NCBI RefSeq assembly: GCF_006715395.1
Contig: NZ_VFNC01000001.1
Span: 2,976,001 to 3,040,000 of the forward strand
Direction of reading: 5' to 3'
Origin: Streptomyces sp. SLBN-31
GTDB lineage: Bacteria; Actinomycetota; Actinomycetes; Streptomycetales; Streptomycetaceae
DNA: 64,000 bases
The notes beneath the pieces are model-generated. The model made no database searches. It saw only the letters and a program-made list of their open reading frames with translations, and was not told where the DNA came from. Below are positions 1 through 7,830 of this stretch, piece by piece; position 1 is the first letter of the stretch, and each line of letters begins with the position of its first letter. A program made the translations under genes and the position numbers.

Positions 1-304
1 GGTCCGCCCACTCCCGGGCGACCGGCAGCAGGCGCGGGTACAGCGCGGCGCGCAGGGCGGCCACGGGCGCGGGCAGGTCGTGGGTGAAGTACCGGTACTC
101 CCCGGAGCCGAACCGGTGCCGCGCCATGTCGACCGTGGTCCGGAACAGCTCCGGCTTCTCGTACAGCGCGGCCAGGTCGCGGCACTCGGCGGGGGTGAGC
201 AGCCGCCGGGTGGGGGCGCTGCCGTGCACGTCGAGTTCGGCGGCGAGCGCGGTCCAGTCGGTGTCCGCGACACGGTCGCGGGCGCGTGCCTCGGTCAGCG
301 TCAT
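1..304 (-). CDS. 2OG-Fe(II) oxygenase family protein, N-terminal part
   Basis: The gene runs off the left edge; about 101 N-terminal residues are visible, beginning MTLTEARARD. The stretch RFGSGEYRYFTHDLP is, from memory, typical of a Streptomyces 2-oxoglutarate/Fe(II) oxygenase family commonly placed beside ogt. The metal-binding HxD...H residues lie outside the window, so catalysis cannot be confirmed. The gene lies 14 bases downstream of ogt on the same strand, which suggests co-transcription and a role in repair or modification. The ATG at 302-304 is the first start after the ogt stop. The substrate is unknown. Confidence 0.6.
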   Translation of the reverse strand, partial: MTLTEARARDRVADTDWTALAAELDVHGSAPTRRLLTPAECRDLAALYEKPELFRTTVDMARHRFGSGEYRYFTHDLPAPVAALRAALYPRLLPVAREWAD

Positions 305-318
305 GGCGTCTCCTTCCC

Positions 319-810
319 TCACGCGAGCATCGGCTGCAGCGCGCCTTCGTGCGTGAGCAGCCGCACCTTGTTCTCGACGCCGCCCGCGTAGCCGCGCATC
401 GAGCCGTCGGCGCCGATCACCCGGTGGCACGGGCGGACGATGAGGAGGGGGTTGGCGCCGATCGCGGCGCCCACGGCGCGGATCTCGGCGCGCGGCACGT
501 GCAGCCGGGCGGCGAGCTCCCCGTACGTGGTGGTGCCGCCGTAGGGGATGTCGTCGAGTGCCCGCCACACCCTGAGCTGGAAGTCCGTGCCCTCGGGCGC
601 GAGATCCAGGTCGAATCGGGTGAGCCGGCCCGCGAAGTAGGCGCCGAGCTGCCGCGCGGCCTCGTCGAGGGGGCCGCCGTCGGGCAACCGCTCGGCACGC
701 TCGCGTGGCGTGTTCCGCTGTCCGGGCAGGGACACGGAGGTGAGCGCGGTTCCCTCGCCGCCCAGCAGCAGTTCCCCCAGTGGGCTGTCGATCGTCGTGT
801 AAGTGGTCAT
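319..810 (-). CDS. ogt: methylated-DNA--protein-cysteine methyltransferase
   Basis: Encodes 163 residues, the usual length of a bacterial O6-alkylguanine-DNA alkyltransferase. It would transfer the alkyl group from O6-alkylguanine (or O4-alkylthymine) to its own cysteine in a suicide reaction. The active-site motif PCHRVIG is present near the C-terminus, preceded by the helix-turn-helix arginine-finger region (HVPRAEIRAVGAAIGANP). I chose the ATG at 808-810 (MTTYTTIDSPLGELLL) because that is where family similarity begins; the frame is open further upstream but carries no recognisable sequence. It is the first gene of a probable two-gene repair unit with the oxygenase. Confidence 0.93.
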   Translation of the reverse strand: MTTYTTIDSPLGELLLGGEGTALTSVSLPGQRNTPRERAERLPDGGPLDEAARQLGAYFAGRLTRFDLDLAPEGTDFQLRVWRALDDIPYGGTTTYGELAARLHVPRAEIRAVGAAIGANPLLIVRPCHRVIGADGSMRGYAGGVENKVRLLTHEGALQPMLA

Positions 811-956
811 GGCTCCAGTCTGCTGGCCCGCACGGCCTGCGACCGGCGGGAATCGGACGTGGAACTGGGGTCGGCCGAGCGCCGGAAGGTACCACCTCGC
901 AGGTGCTCTGAACAGGGGGTATTTACGATCCAGTACCCCGACGGTACCGTGAGGGC

Positions 957-1202
957 ATGCCAGCACTGAATGTGGAGTTCAGCGATCGGGAGCTCGAGGA
1001 CCTGCGGCAGATCGCCAAGGAACGCGGTACGTCGATGAAGGCGCTCGTGCGGGAGGCCGCCGCCGCCGACATAGCCCGGCACCGGGCCCTGCAAGAGGGT
1101 GCAGAAGCGTTTCGCCGCTTCTTCGCCTCCCATGCCGACGAGTTCGCCGCCGCCTTCCCCGACGACGAACCGCCCACCGCGGGCGAGGGGCGGGTCGCCT
1201 GA
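957..1202 (+). CDS. ribbon-helix-helix antitoxin-like protein
   Basis: A protein of 81 residues. The N-terminus MPALNVEFSDRELEDLRQIA followed by a short turn and KALVREAAAADIA fits a ribbon-helix-helix DNA-binding fold (strand 1-8, helices about 9-20 and 26-42). The acidic C-terminal half (FPDDEPPTAGEG) would be the toxin-binding tail. It lies 3 bases upstream of the Fic-like gene, the usual antitoxin-toxin order, so it probably represses its own promoter and neutralises the partner. The start follows a weak GTGAGGG ribosome site. Function is inferred from fold and context only. Confidence 0.7.
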   Translation: MPALNVEFSDRELEDLRQIAKERGTSMKALVREAAAADIARHRALQEGAEAFRRFFASHADEFAAAFPDDEPPTAGEGRVA

Positions 1203-1205
1203 CCG

Positions 1206-1583
1206 ATGGCATCCGTCATCCACATCGACGTGCCCTGGCTGCTCCAGCGCCACGAAGAGGTCCTGCCGGACCAGCCCACCGTCAACGACTTCTCCGCGCT
1301 GGTCGCCGCCGTCGCCCGCCACCGGGTCGACCCGCCGCGCCTCGGCGTGGACTCCGACCCGGCCTGGCGTGCCGCGGCCCTGTTGCACACCCTCGCGCTG
1401 CTCAAGCCGCTGCCGTCGGCCAACGCCCGTTTCGCCTGCGCGACCGCGGTGGCCTACATGTTCGTCAGCGGCGCCGGTATCGACCCGCCCTACGGCGCCC
1501 TCGTCGACCTCGCCCGCGACCTGATCTCCGGCAAGGCCGACGTCTACGGCGCGGCCGACCGGCTGCGCTCCTGGCAGATCTGA
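1206..1583 (+). CDS. Fic/Doc-like toxin component with degenerate catalytic motif
   Basis: A protein of 125 residues matching the size and layout of Doc-type toxins, with a helix ending AALLHTLALLKPLPSANARF followed by a helix ending in a glycine turn. In active Fic/Doc proteins the loop reads HPFxDGNxR and the His is catalytic. Here the aligned stretch is KPLPSANAR: the Asn and Arg are kept but the His is Lys and the anion-binding Gly is Ala. It may be an inactive or divergent toxin. It is translated just after the ribbon-helix-helix antitoxin (3-base gap). The assignment rests on pattern and context; an orphan structural homologue is possible. Confidence 0.6.
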   Translation: MASVIHIDVPWLLQRHEEVLPDQPTVNDFSALVAAVARHRVDPPRLGVDSDPAWRAAALLHTLALLKPLPSANARFACATAVAYMFVSGAGIDPPYGALVDLARDLISGKADVYGAADRLRSWQI

Positions 1584-1594
1584 GACGCCCTTCT

Positions 1595-1635
1595 GGGCCG
1601 CCGACCCAGGGCGGGAGGAACAGGGTCGGCGGCCC
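1595..1635 (+). terminator. hairpin terminator after the toxin gene
   Basis: A perfect 13-bp inverted repeat (GGGCCGCCGACCC at 1595-1607 and its complement at 1623-1635) encloses a 15-base loop, 11 bases after the toxin stop. There is no U-run, as is common in Streptomyces. Confidence 0.75.
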
Positions 1636-2064
1636 GCGCGGCGCAGGAGAGCCGCCGTCCTGCGCGTGGCCTTCTCAAAGGGGTCGCTTCCCAGTGCACT
1701 TCGGGATGGTGCGCGCCGGGAGCGTGCGCGGGGCGCCGGCGCGTGCGCCTGTTTCACACGGGGCGCATGGAATGCGGAAAGCTCCAGTGGACGCGGCGTG
1801 TCGCTCTTGTATCTGACTTTCTTTCAACGAGGCGGATGTTGCTCAAGTGCCTTGTTGGCTTGGGTGCGTTGTGCAAGGGTGAGCTAGCCGTGCGGGGGGA
1901 ATGTCCGGGTCTCGTTCGTCCAATCCAGGGGGAGCCGGGTCGGACGGTCGTACCCGAATTCACGCTCCGCGCGCCCGCCGTCCAGAAGGTGTGCACCAAC
2001 CAGGGGGCCTTTGCGGCGGCCACTGTGCCCGTGTGTCCTATGCGCCTGGGAAGGATTCCGCTCA
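1636..2064. other. intergenic region before the sigma/lectin gene
   Basis: About 430 bases with no convincing gene. Part of it (about 1790-1870, with TCTTGTATCTGACTTTC) is less GC-rich and probably holds the promoter of the downstream gene. A ribosome site GGAAGGA at 2049-2054 precedes the chosen GTG. Confidence 0.4.
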
Positions 2065-3666
2065 GTGCCCACCCCCCACCCCCCTCGTCCGCCCCACCCG
2101 CCCGTCGGCGGGGTTTCCGGAGAATCCGACGAGCACCTCGCCGCCCGGCTCCGGGGCCGCCCCGACCCGGAGGTGTCCCGATCCGTGGCGCTGCTCATGA
2201 CACGCCACTGGCAACCCGCCCGCGACTACGCGGGCATCTGTCTGTCCACCCGCGGCGAATCCGCTTCCATGGTGACGTCCGCCGCCTTCCACCAGGTGCT
2301 CGACCGGCTGGCGCTGGGCGAGCCGGGCGTCGCCCTGCGCCCCCGCTTACTCGTCGCCGTGCGTGACACGGTGCGGACGTGGTCGGCGGACGACCGGCTG
2401 GCCGCCGTTCTGCCGGAGCTGCACAAGCCCTCCGGAGCGCGCGGTATGCGTTCGGCGAAGTTCATGACGCCCGAGAACCGAAAGCTCGCCGACCGTTCAT
2501 TCCAGGCTCTCCCCGGAGTCGGCCGGTGTTTGCTCTGGCACACCGAGGTGGAGGCGGAACCGATATCCGTACCCGCCGGCCTGCTGGGCATGGATACCGA
2601 GACCGCCACGGCCGCGCTCGAACAGGCGTGGGAGAAATTCCGCGAAGGTTGTGTACAAGCCCACCGGGAACTGGCGCCGACCAAGGATTGCCGGTTCTAC
2701 AACCGTCTCCTCGATGTTCCGATTCGCCGGGGCGGGGCGTTGCTGCCCGATGTGCAGCAACATCTGACGGAGTGCCGCTACTGCCGTTTCGCCGCCGAAC
2801 AACTGAGCCATTTCGAAGGCGGGTTGGGAGTGCTCCTCGCCGAGGCGGTGCTCGGCTGGGGCGCGCGCCGCTATCTCGACTCCAGACCCGGGCGCGCGAA
2901 CCTGCCGACGCGCCCTCGGGGCTCCGCCCGGCACGGCGGCGGCCGGCAGCGCATCCTGCCCCGCATCCCGATGCCCGGCCGCGGACCCGAGGGCTTCCCG
3001 CGCGCGTCGCGGGCACTGCTGACCGGCGTCGGCGTCGCCTCGGCGGGACTCATCGCCGTGTTCGCCGTCGTCGGCCTGTGGTCCCACGACGACGGGGTCG
3101 ACCCGGCCGCGTCCAACAGCGCCAGCGACGGGGCGACGCCGGGCACCGGGGCCGACTCCACGCCCAGCACCGCACACCTGCCCTCGGCACCGGGAACGTC
3201 CCGGCTGCGCAACGCCGGCGCCGGCCTGTGCCTGGACATCGAGGGTGAGGTGAAGGCGGGGGCCGGGACCGAGTTGGCGCAGTGCTCCCGCGCGGTGACC
3301 CAGCAGTGGTCGTACGAGACCGACGGGCTGTTGCGCAGTGAGGCGGACCCGGATCTGTGCCTGGACTCGCACGTCGACGCCGGGGTTGTCGTGCTGGGTG
3401 AATGCGCCGGGGACAAGGGGACGCGGCGCAACGACGTGCGCTACGACCTGACCGTGCAGGGGGAGTTGCTGCCCCGCTGGGACGAGCGGCTCGCGCTGGC
3501 GGCCACCACGGCCGACACGGACGCCGACATCGTCGTCAAGGTCCGGAACGGCTCCCCGGCCCAGCGGTGGCTGGCCGACCCGGGGGCCTCCGCGAGCCCG
3601 GGGTCGCTGTCGATCACCGGCACGGGGCGGCCCCAGGTGCGGTCGGCGGCGGGTCGGGGCGCCTGA
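2065..3666 (+). CDS. membrane sigma-like protein with zinc motif and ricin-type lectin domain
   Basis: A protein of 533 residues. Residues about 20-200 resemble a degenerate ECF-type sigma factor: a helical region 2-like block, then a region 4-like block near 148-197 (LPGVGRCLLWHTEVE...GLLGMDTETATAALEQA). Next is an anti-sigma-style zinc motif, H233-x3-C237-x2-C240, with C209 placed 24 residues before H233. A single membrane segment (about 317-339) leads to an exported ricin B-type trefoil (about 375-520) with NAGAGLCLDIEG and QxW-type repeats. The GTG at 2065 follows GGAAGGA. Codon 95 is TTA, a rare leucine codon read by bldA tRNA, so expression may be tied to development. I infer a carbohydrate-sensing membrane regulator; no sigma activity is proven. 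Confidence 0.65.
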   Translation: MPTPHPPRPPHPPVGGVSGESDEHLAARLRGRPDPEVSRSVALLMTRHWQPARDYAGICLSTRGESASMVTSAAFHQVLDRLALGEPGVALRPRLLVAVRDTVRTWSADDRLAAVLPELHKPSGARGMRSAKFMTPENRKLADRSFQALPGVGRCLLWHTEVEAEPISVPAGLLGMDTETATAALEQAWEKFREGCVQAHRELAPTKDCRFYNRLLDVPIRRGGALLPDVQQHLTECRYCRFAAEQLSHFEGGLGVLLAEAVLGWGARRYLDSRPGRANLPTRPRGSARHGGGRQRILPRIPMPGRGPEGFPRASRALLTGVGVASAGLIAVFAVVGLWSHDDGVDPAASNSASDGATPGTGADSTPSTAHLPSAPGTSRLRNAGAGLCLDIEGEVKAGAGTELAQCSRAVTQQWSYETDGLLRSEADPDLCLDSHVDAGVVVLGECAGDKGTRRNDVRYDLTVQGELLPRWDERLALAATTADTDADIVVKVRNGSPAQRWLADPGASASPGSLSITGTGRPQVRSAAGRGA

Positions 3667-3749
3667 CGTGTGCGGGCGGGTGTCGCGCGGGGCGAGCGGT
3701 CTTCCCGGGCCGCCGCCCTGCGCGAGCCCCGGTCACGCCGAGCTGCGCC

Positions 3750-4919
3750 TCACGCGCGTTCCTCGATCAGGTCGGCGGGACCGATCGTCGCGGGAGTGGC
3801 GTGCCCGGACAGGGCGAGGGTGAGGTCCAGTTCGGCGAGCAGGCAGCGGATCACGTGCTCCACGCCCGGCTGTCCGTCGAGGCCGAGCCCGTAGACGTAG
3901 GGCCGTCCCACGAGGACCGCCCGCGCGCCGAGCGCGAGCGCCTTGAAGATGTCGTCGCCGGTGCGGACGCCGCTGTCGAACAGGACGCTCAGCCGGTCGC
4001 CGACGGCTTCGGCGACGCGGGGGAGCGCGTCGGCGGCGGCCACGGAGCCCGCGACCTGACGGCCGCCGTGGTTGGAGACGACGACTCCGTCCATCCCGGC
4101 GTCGGCGGCGAGCCGGGCGTCGTCGGGGTGCAGGATGCCCTTGAGCACGATCGGGCCGTCCCAGTTCTCCCGCAGGAACGCCAGGTCCGGCCATGTCTTG
4201 GCCGGGTCCGCGAACATGCCGACGAAGTGCAGCACGGCCGCGTTCGGGTCCTCGTGCACCGGCTTGGCCAGGGCCGCCTGGAAGGCCGGGTCGGAGAAGT
4301 AGTTGGCTGTGCCGACACCGTGCAGGAAGGGCAGGTAGGCCTGGTCGAGATCGCGGGGGCGCCAGGCCAGCAACGGCGTGTCCAGGGTGACGACCAGCGC
4401 GGTGAACCCGGCGGCCCTGGCCCGGTTCAGAAAGCTCCGGGCCACCTCGACGTCCTTGGGCCAGTACAGCTGGAACCAGCGCTCGGCCTCTCCCATCGCC
4501 TCGGCGACCTGCTCCATCGGCGTGCTGGAGGCGGAGGACAGGATGAAGGGCACGCCCTGTGCCGCGGCGGCCCGGGCGGCGGCCGACTCCGCCTCCGGGT
4601 GCATGATCGACAGCACGCCGACCGGGGCCAGGGCCAGCGGGGCGGGCAGGGTCCGGCCCAGCACCTCGACCGACACATCCCGCTCGTGCACGTCCCGCAG
4701 CATGCGCGGCACGATCCGGCGGCGCTCCAGGGCCGCCCGGTTCGCGCGTGCCGTGCTGCCGTCGCCCGCGCTGCCGGCCACGTAACCGACCGGCCCGGGG
4801 CCGAGCCGCTGCTCCGTCAGCTCCTCCAGCCGGGTCAGATCGGTCGGCAGGCGCGGGACGGCACCTGACAGTCCGTTGAGATAGATCTCGTACTGGAAGT
4901 CCGCCCAGTGCTTGGCCAT
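3750..4919 (-). CDS. FMN-dependent alpha-hydroxy-acid oxidase, lactate 2-monooxygenase-like
   Basis: A protein of 389 residues, close to the family's usual length. It has the glycolate oxidase/lactate monooxygenase barrel with the catalytic histidine and substrate arginine in SNHGGRQ, the FMN lysine in IVLKGI, and FDSGVRTG and ALGARAVLVGRP near the C-terminus. The insertion LLAWRPRDLDQAYLPFL followed by GVGTANYF is typical of lactate 2-monooxygenase rather than glycolate oxidase. It would convert L-lactate to acetate, CO2 and water with O2. Start ATG at 4917-4919 (MAKHWADFQ). It is monocistronic and convergent with the sigma/lectin gene. Confidence 0.85.
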   Translation of the reverse strand: MAKHWADFQYEIYLNGLSGAVPRLPTDLTRLEELTEQRLGPGPVGYVAGSAGDGSTARANRAALERRRIVPRMLRDVHERDVSVEVLGRTLPAPLALAPVGVLSIMHPEAESAAARAAAAQGVPFILSSASSTPMEQVAEAMGEAERWFQLYWPKDVEVARSFLNRARAAGFTALVVTLDTPLLAWRPRDLDQAYLPFLHGVGTANYFSDPAFQAALAKPVHEDPNAAVLHFVGMFADPAKTWPDLAFLRENWDGPIVLKGILHPDDARLAADAGMDGVVVSNHGGRQVAGSVAAADALPRVAEAVGDRLSVLFDSGVRTGDDIFKALALGARAVLVGRPYVYGLGLDGQPGVEHVIRCLLAELDLTLALSGHATPATIGPADLIEERA

Positions 4920-5016
4920 CCGTACGTCCCGCCTCTCCTCGTCGAGTACGCGCCGTGGTGACCCTACTCGGCGGTATGGGCGGGTGCGTGCGGCCCCCGG
5001 GTGGGCGAAACCTCCT

Positions 5017-5574
5017 TCATTCCTCGTCCGTCGGCGCGTCCTCCGGCTCCGGCTCGGCGTCCGGGCCCTGTGCCCGCACCCGCTGGACGTGTTCGAGGGA
5101 CTCGCGCAGGTCGGCGAGCCAGTCGTCGGTGTGACGCTGCACCAGGCGCACGCACCAGGCGAGGGCGTCACTGCGGCTGCGGGCGACCCCGCCGGCGATG
5201 AGGGTGTCGAGGACCTGGCGCTCGGGCTGGCGCAGCCGGGTCATGACGGGCGCGGCGACATGGGTGAACAGGGCGCGCCGGCCGTCGCACTCCACACCCC
5301 AGGACACCTTCCGGCGATAGCGGTGCTCCGCCTCGCGGGCCACCTCGATCCGGGCCTCGCGGGTGCGTTCCCGGAACTCCTGGATGCGGCCCTCCACCGC
5401 GGCCTCCCGCTCGGCGTCCGAGGCGTCCTCGGCGAGCCGGGGTGCGGAGATTCGGCCGATCACGGTGATCTCCTCGCGGTCGACCGTGACCTCGGGCGGC
5501 TCCTCGAAGAGGCCTTCGGGCAGCCGGCCGGTGAGCCAGCCGCGCAGATTCTCTCGCTGCTCGTTCGTAATCAT
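5017..5574 (-). CDS. conserved actinomycete protein with C-terminal ribbon-helix-helix-like segment
   Basis: A protein of 185 residues that I do not recognise by name. The N-terminus (ITNEQRENLRGWLTGRLPEG) is followed by a beta segment (VTVDREEITVIGRIS), a charged helical middle, and a segment RQVLDTLIAGGVARSRSDAL that looks like the second half of an Arc/CopG-type DNA-binding unit. The tail is acidic. The ATG at 5572-5574 sits inside a palindrome, which suggests autoregulation. An in-frame ATG 27 bases upstream (5599-5601) is an alternative start. Function unknown; a transcription or nucleoid factor is a guess. Confidence 0.6.
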   Translation of the reverse strand: MITNEQRENLRGWLTGRLPEGLFEEPPEVTVDREEITVIGRISAPRLAEDASDAEREAAVEGRIQEFRERTREARIEVAREAEHRYRRKVSWGVECDGRRALFTHVAAPVMTRLRQPERQVLDTLIAGGVARSRSDALAWCVRLVQRHTDDWLADLRESLEHVQRVRAQGPDAEPEPEDAPTDEE

Positions 5575-5589
5575 GTAATGACGATTACG
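5566..5589. promoter_or_regulatory. palindrome across a start codon, candidate autoregulatory operator
   Basis: Arms CGTAATC (5566-5572) and GATTACG (5583-5589) are perfect complements around 10 bases. A second nested repeat, TCAT...ATGA, lies at 5571-5581. The site covers the ATG of the gene ending at 5017 and is AT-rich for this genome. Confidence 0.5.
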
Positions 5590-5899
5590 CGGCTGTTCCA
5601 TGAACACAAGGGGCTGCGGGGGAGTCAGCCGAGAGCTCAATCGGAATGTTTCAGGCCTATTAACGAAGCGGTGGAAACCAGCCACTTGGCTGCATCGGGC
5701 GATCAAGAACCGCACAGTTACGGGCCCGACGTGTTCGAATTCCGTGACTTCGCGCCACTGATTCAACACGCAAGGTTACTGAATCGCATGGGGTCGAGGT
5801 GTGTTTCCGTCGCGGACTCGGCAGACTCGCGGTCGCCGGTTCCGGCACCACCCCTGAACGGTCCGGCACACCCTCGAATCCTGCGGAAGGATGCACACG
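5590..5899. other. divergent intergenic region upstream of the protease inhibitor gene
   Basis: About 310 bases separating two divergent genes, visibly less GC-rich than its flanks. It should hold both promoters. I see a short AGCC/GGCT hairpin near 5680 and no gene. Confidence 0.4.
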
Positions 5900-6319
5900 A
5901 TGCGGAACACCGCGCGCTGGGCAGCGACCCTCGCCCTCACCGCCACCGCCGTCTGCGGACCCCTCACCGGGGCCGCCCTCGCCACGCCGGCCTCCCTGTA
6001 CGCCCCCTCGGCCCTGGTCCTGACCGTCGGCCACGGCGACAGCGCAGCCGACGCGACGCCGCTGCGGGCGGTGACCCTGAGTTGCGCGCCGACGCCCTCC
6101 GGAACCCACCCGGCCGCCGAACTGGCCTGCGCCGAACTGCGTGCCGCGGGCGGCCTGGAGGGACTGGCGCCAAGAACCGACGTGCTGTGCACCAAGCAGT
6201 ACGACCCCGTCGTGGTCACCGTCGACGGCGTCTGGCAGGGCAAGCGCGTCTCCTACGAGCGCACCTTCGCCAACTCCTGTCTGAAGTACGCCTACGGAGC
6301 CGACGTCTTCGAGTTCTGA
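5900..6319 (+). CDS. subtilisin inhibitor-like secreted protease inhibitor (SSI family)
   Basis: A 139-residue precursor with a signal peptide (about 1-29, ending AALATP). The mature part carries the four SSI cysteines (C62/C77 and C97/C127) and the conserved [13 protein letters not shown] block. In SSI the reactive loop is C-P-M-V-Y with Met at P1. Here it reads C-T-K-Q-Y, so P1 is Lys99, which predicts inhibition of trypsin-like as well as subtilisin-like proteases. GGAAGG ends at 5890, directly against the ATG at 5891, so the second ATG (5900) has proper spacing. Secreted inhibitors of this family act on the cell's own extracellular proteases; an S1 protease gene lies at 19762. Confidence 0.92.
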   Translation: MRNTARWAATLALTATAVCGPLTGAALATPASLYAPSALVLTVGHGDSAADATPLRAVTLSCAPTPSGTHPAAELACAELRAAGGLEGLAPRTDVLCTKQYDPVVVTVDGVWQGKRVSYERTFANSCLKYAYGADVFEF

Positions 6320-6455
6320 GAGACCGGGATCGCGTGGACCCCGTGGTCAACCGGAGCGGCTCGCGGATGGGGAGTGCGGGCCCTCGCCGCGGGGCGGCGA
6401 CGATCTCGCCTCGGGGATCGGACGGGCGGAGTGGGGCCGCCCGCCGATTCCCGGG

Positions 6456-6833
6456 TCACCACCGCCCCTCCCCGGACGTACCGGGGAGGGGCGGAAAGCG
6501 TTTGAGCAGCCCCGTCCCGGCCAGCAGCCTGCGGATGCGCGGCTGGTCGGAGACGACGCGCAGGCGGCCGCCGCGCTCCCTCGCCCGCGCCTCGGCCCGG
6601 CACAGCACGCGCAGCCCCGAGCAGTCGAAGAACTCCACGCGGCGCAGATCCACCAGCACGTCCGGCCGCGGCCCGGCGGTGGCCGCGTCGAGATGTTCAC
6701 CGAGCGCCCCGGCCGTCGCCAGATCGATCTCGCCGACCGCCACGACCACGGTGAACCGGCCCTCGAACCGAGTGCGGGCGTTGGGGTTCGCCGCGGGCGG
6801 TTCGCCCGCACGTTCGTCCGCATCCGGGGTCAT
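6456..6833 (-). CDS. STAS-domain anti-sigma factor antagonist
   Basis: A protein of 125 residues with one STAS domain (about 22-120). The phosphorylation motif DCSGLR with Ser72 is intact, and the strand VVVAVGEIDLATAG is typical. Such proteins bind a kinase-type anti-sigma factor when unphosphorylated and so free a stress or development sigma factor. No cognate kinase lies next to it; the only HATPase-type domain in the window is in the SpoIIE protein at 29004. A GGGTAA element sits 41 bases upstream. Confidence 0.88.
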   Translation of the reverse strand: MTPDADERAGEPPAANPNARTRFEGRFTVVVAVGEIDLATAGALGEHLDAATAGPRPDVLVDLRRVEFFDCSGLRVLCRAEARARERGGRLRVVSDQPRIRRLLAGTGLLKRFPPLPGTSGEGRW

Positions 6834-6874
6834 GGCCGCTCCACCTCGGCAAGGGGCCCACTCGGTCTCGGTAG

Positions 6875-6900
6875 TTACCCCGGTGCGGCGTCGAACATCC
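6875..6900 (-). promoter_or_regulatory. possible SigB-type promoter of the STAS gene
   Basis: On the minus strand GGAT (6897-6900), 16 bases, then GGGTAA (6875-6880) loosely fits the Streptomyces SigB pattern GNNT-N14-16-GGGTAY. The match is degenerate and could be chance. Confidence 0.25.
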
Positions 6901-6977
6901 CTGGAAGGCGAAACGCAAGAGCGGGTTCACCCGACCTGGTGAATTGAAGCGAAAGCGCTTGACTCTCTGGCGGGTGG

Positions 6978-7175
6978 CTATGCCCGATCGCGGTGGCTTG
7001 TGTCGCACCACGGGAACCGGCGGCTCCGCCGGCAGGTGCACAGAGCGACCCGGAAGCGGTCCGAGCGGACGGTGCTGCCGTCCTCCAGCTCCACCTCGAC
7101 CGGTCCCTCGACGAGCAGGGGGCCGCGACGCTGGATCGTGACCCGGCGCGCGCTGTCAGACGGGGAGTTCGGCAC
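6978..7175 (-). CDS. CDGSH-type iron-sulfur protein
   Basis: A protein of 65 residues. The C-terminal half carries C-T-C-RRSRRFPW-C-DTS-H, matching the mitoNEET-type pattern CxCxx(S/T)xxxPxCD(G/T)(S/T)H that holds a labile 2Fe-2S cluster through three cysteines and one histidine. The N-terminal half (PVEVELEDGSTVRSDRF) is the usual short beta lead-in. GTG at 7173-7175; the first 20 bases overlap the end of the upstream methyltransferase gene, implying translational coupling. Likely a small redox or cluster-transfer protein serving the adjacent iron enzyme. Confidence 0.85.
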   Translation of the reverse strand: MPNSPSDSARRVTIQRRGPLLVEGPVEVELEDGSTVRSDRFRVALCTCRRSRRFPWCDTSHRDRA

Positions 7176-7809
7176 GGACGATCACCAGCTCTTCCTTCTC
7201 GTCGTCGGCGGCCAGCATGCCCTGTCTGCGCAGCCAGCCGGCCCGCTGCCGCAGCACGGGACCGAACGGGATGAAGTGACGCTGTGTCACCGATGCCCGC
7301 AGGCCCTCTTCGTGCAGATGGGCAAGGGTCCGCTCCGGTCCGCTGAGCGCGGAGTGGATCATCAGCAGGACACCGCCGGGCCGCAGCAGCTCCGGGGCCT
7401 CGCGGCAGATCCGGTCCAGGATGAGCCGGCCGTCCCCGCCCGCGTCCCAGGCGCGGGCCGCTCCGCGCGGCCGGGCGCGCTCGGCGGGCGCGGGCACGTA
7501 GGGCGGGTTGGACAGGATCAGGTCGAACCGCTGCCCGCGGACCGGCGCGAACAGGTCGCCGCGCCGGATGCGCAGCGGAAGCCCCGCCATCCGGGCGTTC
7601 AGGCGCGCGGCGCACACCGCCCGCCACGACACGTCCACCGCGGTCACCCGCGTGCCGCGGCGCGCCGCGGCCAGGGCCAGGGCGCCGGTTCCGGTCCCCA
7701 CGTCGAGAACGTCCGCGCCCGGCGGCAACGGTTCCTCGAACAGGGCTTCGGTCAGCAGATCGGTGTCTTCCTGCGGGGAGTAGACACCCGGCGGTACCAG
7801 TGGATTCAC
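7156..7809 (-). CDS. HemK2/MTQ2-type SAM-dependent methyltransferase
   Basis: A protein of about 217 residues. Motif I is VLDVGTGTGALALAAA and the catalytic NPPY motif is in LILSNPPYVPAP, as in protein-glutamine and N6-adenine methyltransferases; GVYSPQEDTDLL near the N-terminus is typical of the HemK2 group. I prefer the GTG at 7809 because family similarity starts just after it; a TTG at 7830 directly after the upstream stop is an alternative. It sits between the iron redox gene and the CDGSH gene in a close-packed operon. The substrate is unknown. Confidence 0.8.
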   Translation of the reverse strand: MNPLVPPGVYSPQEDTDLLTEALFEEPLPPGADVLDVGTGTGALALAAARRGTRVTAVDVSWRAVCAARLNARMAGLPLRIRRGDLFAPVRGQRFDLILSNPPYVPAPAERARPRGAARAWDAGGDGRLILDRICREAPELLRPGGVLLMIHSALSGPERTLAHLHEEGLRASVTQRHFIPFGPVLRQRAGWLRRQGMLAADDEKEELVIVRAELPV

Positions 7810-7830
7810 CGGACCCAGGTACCCCGACAA

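Noticed and set aside
931..945. GTAC-N7-GTAC operator before the antitoxin
   Set aside because: Arms of 4 bp are too short to separate from chance in this sequence.
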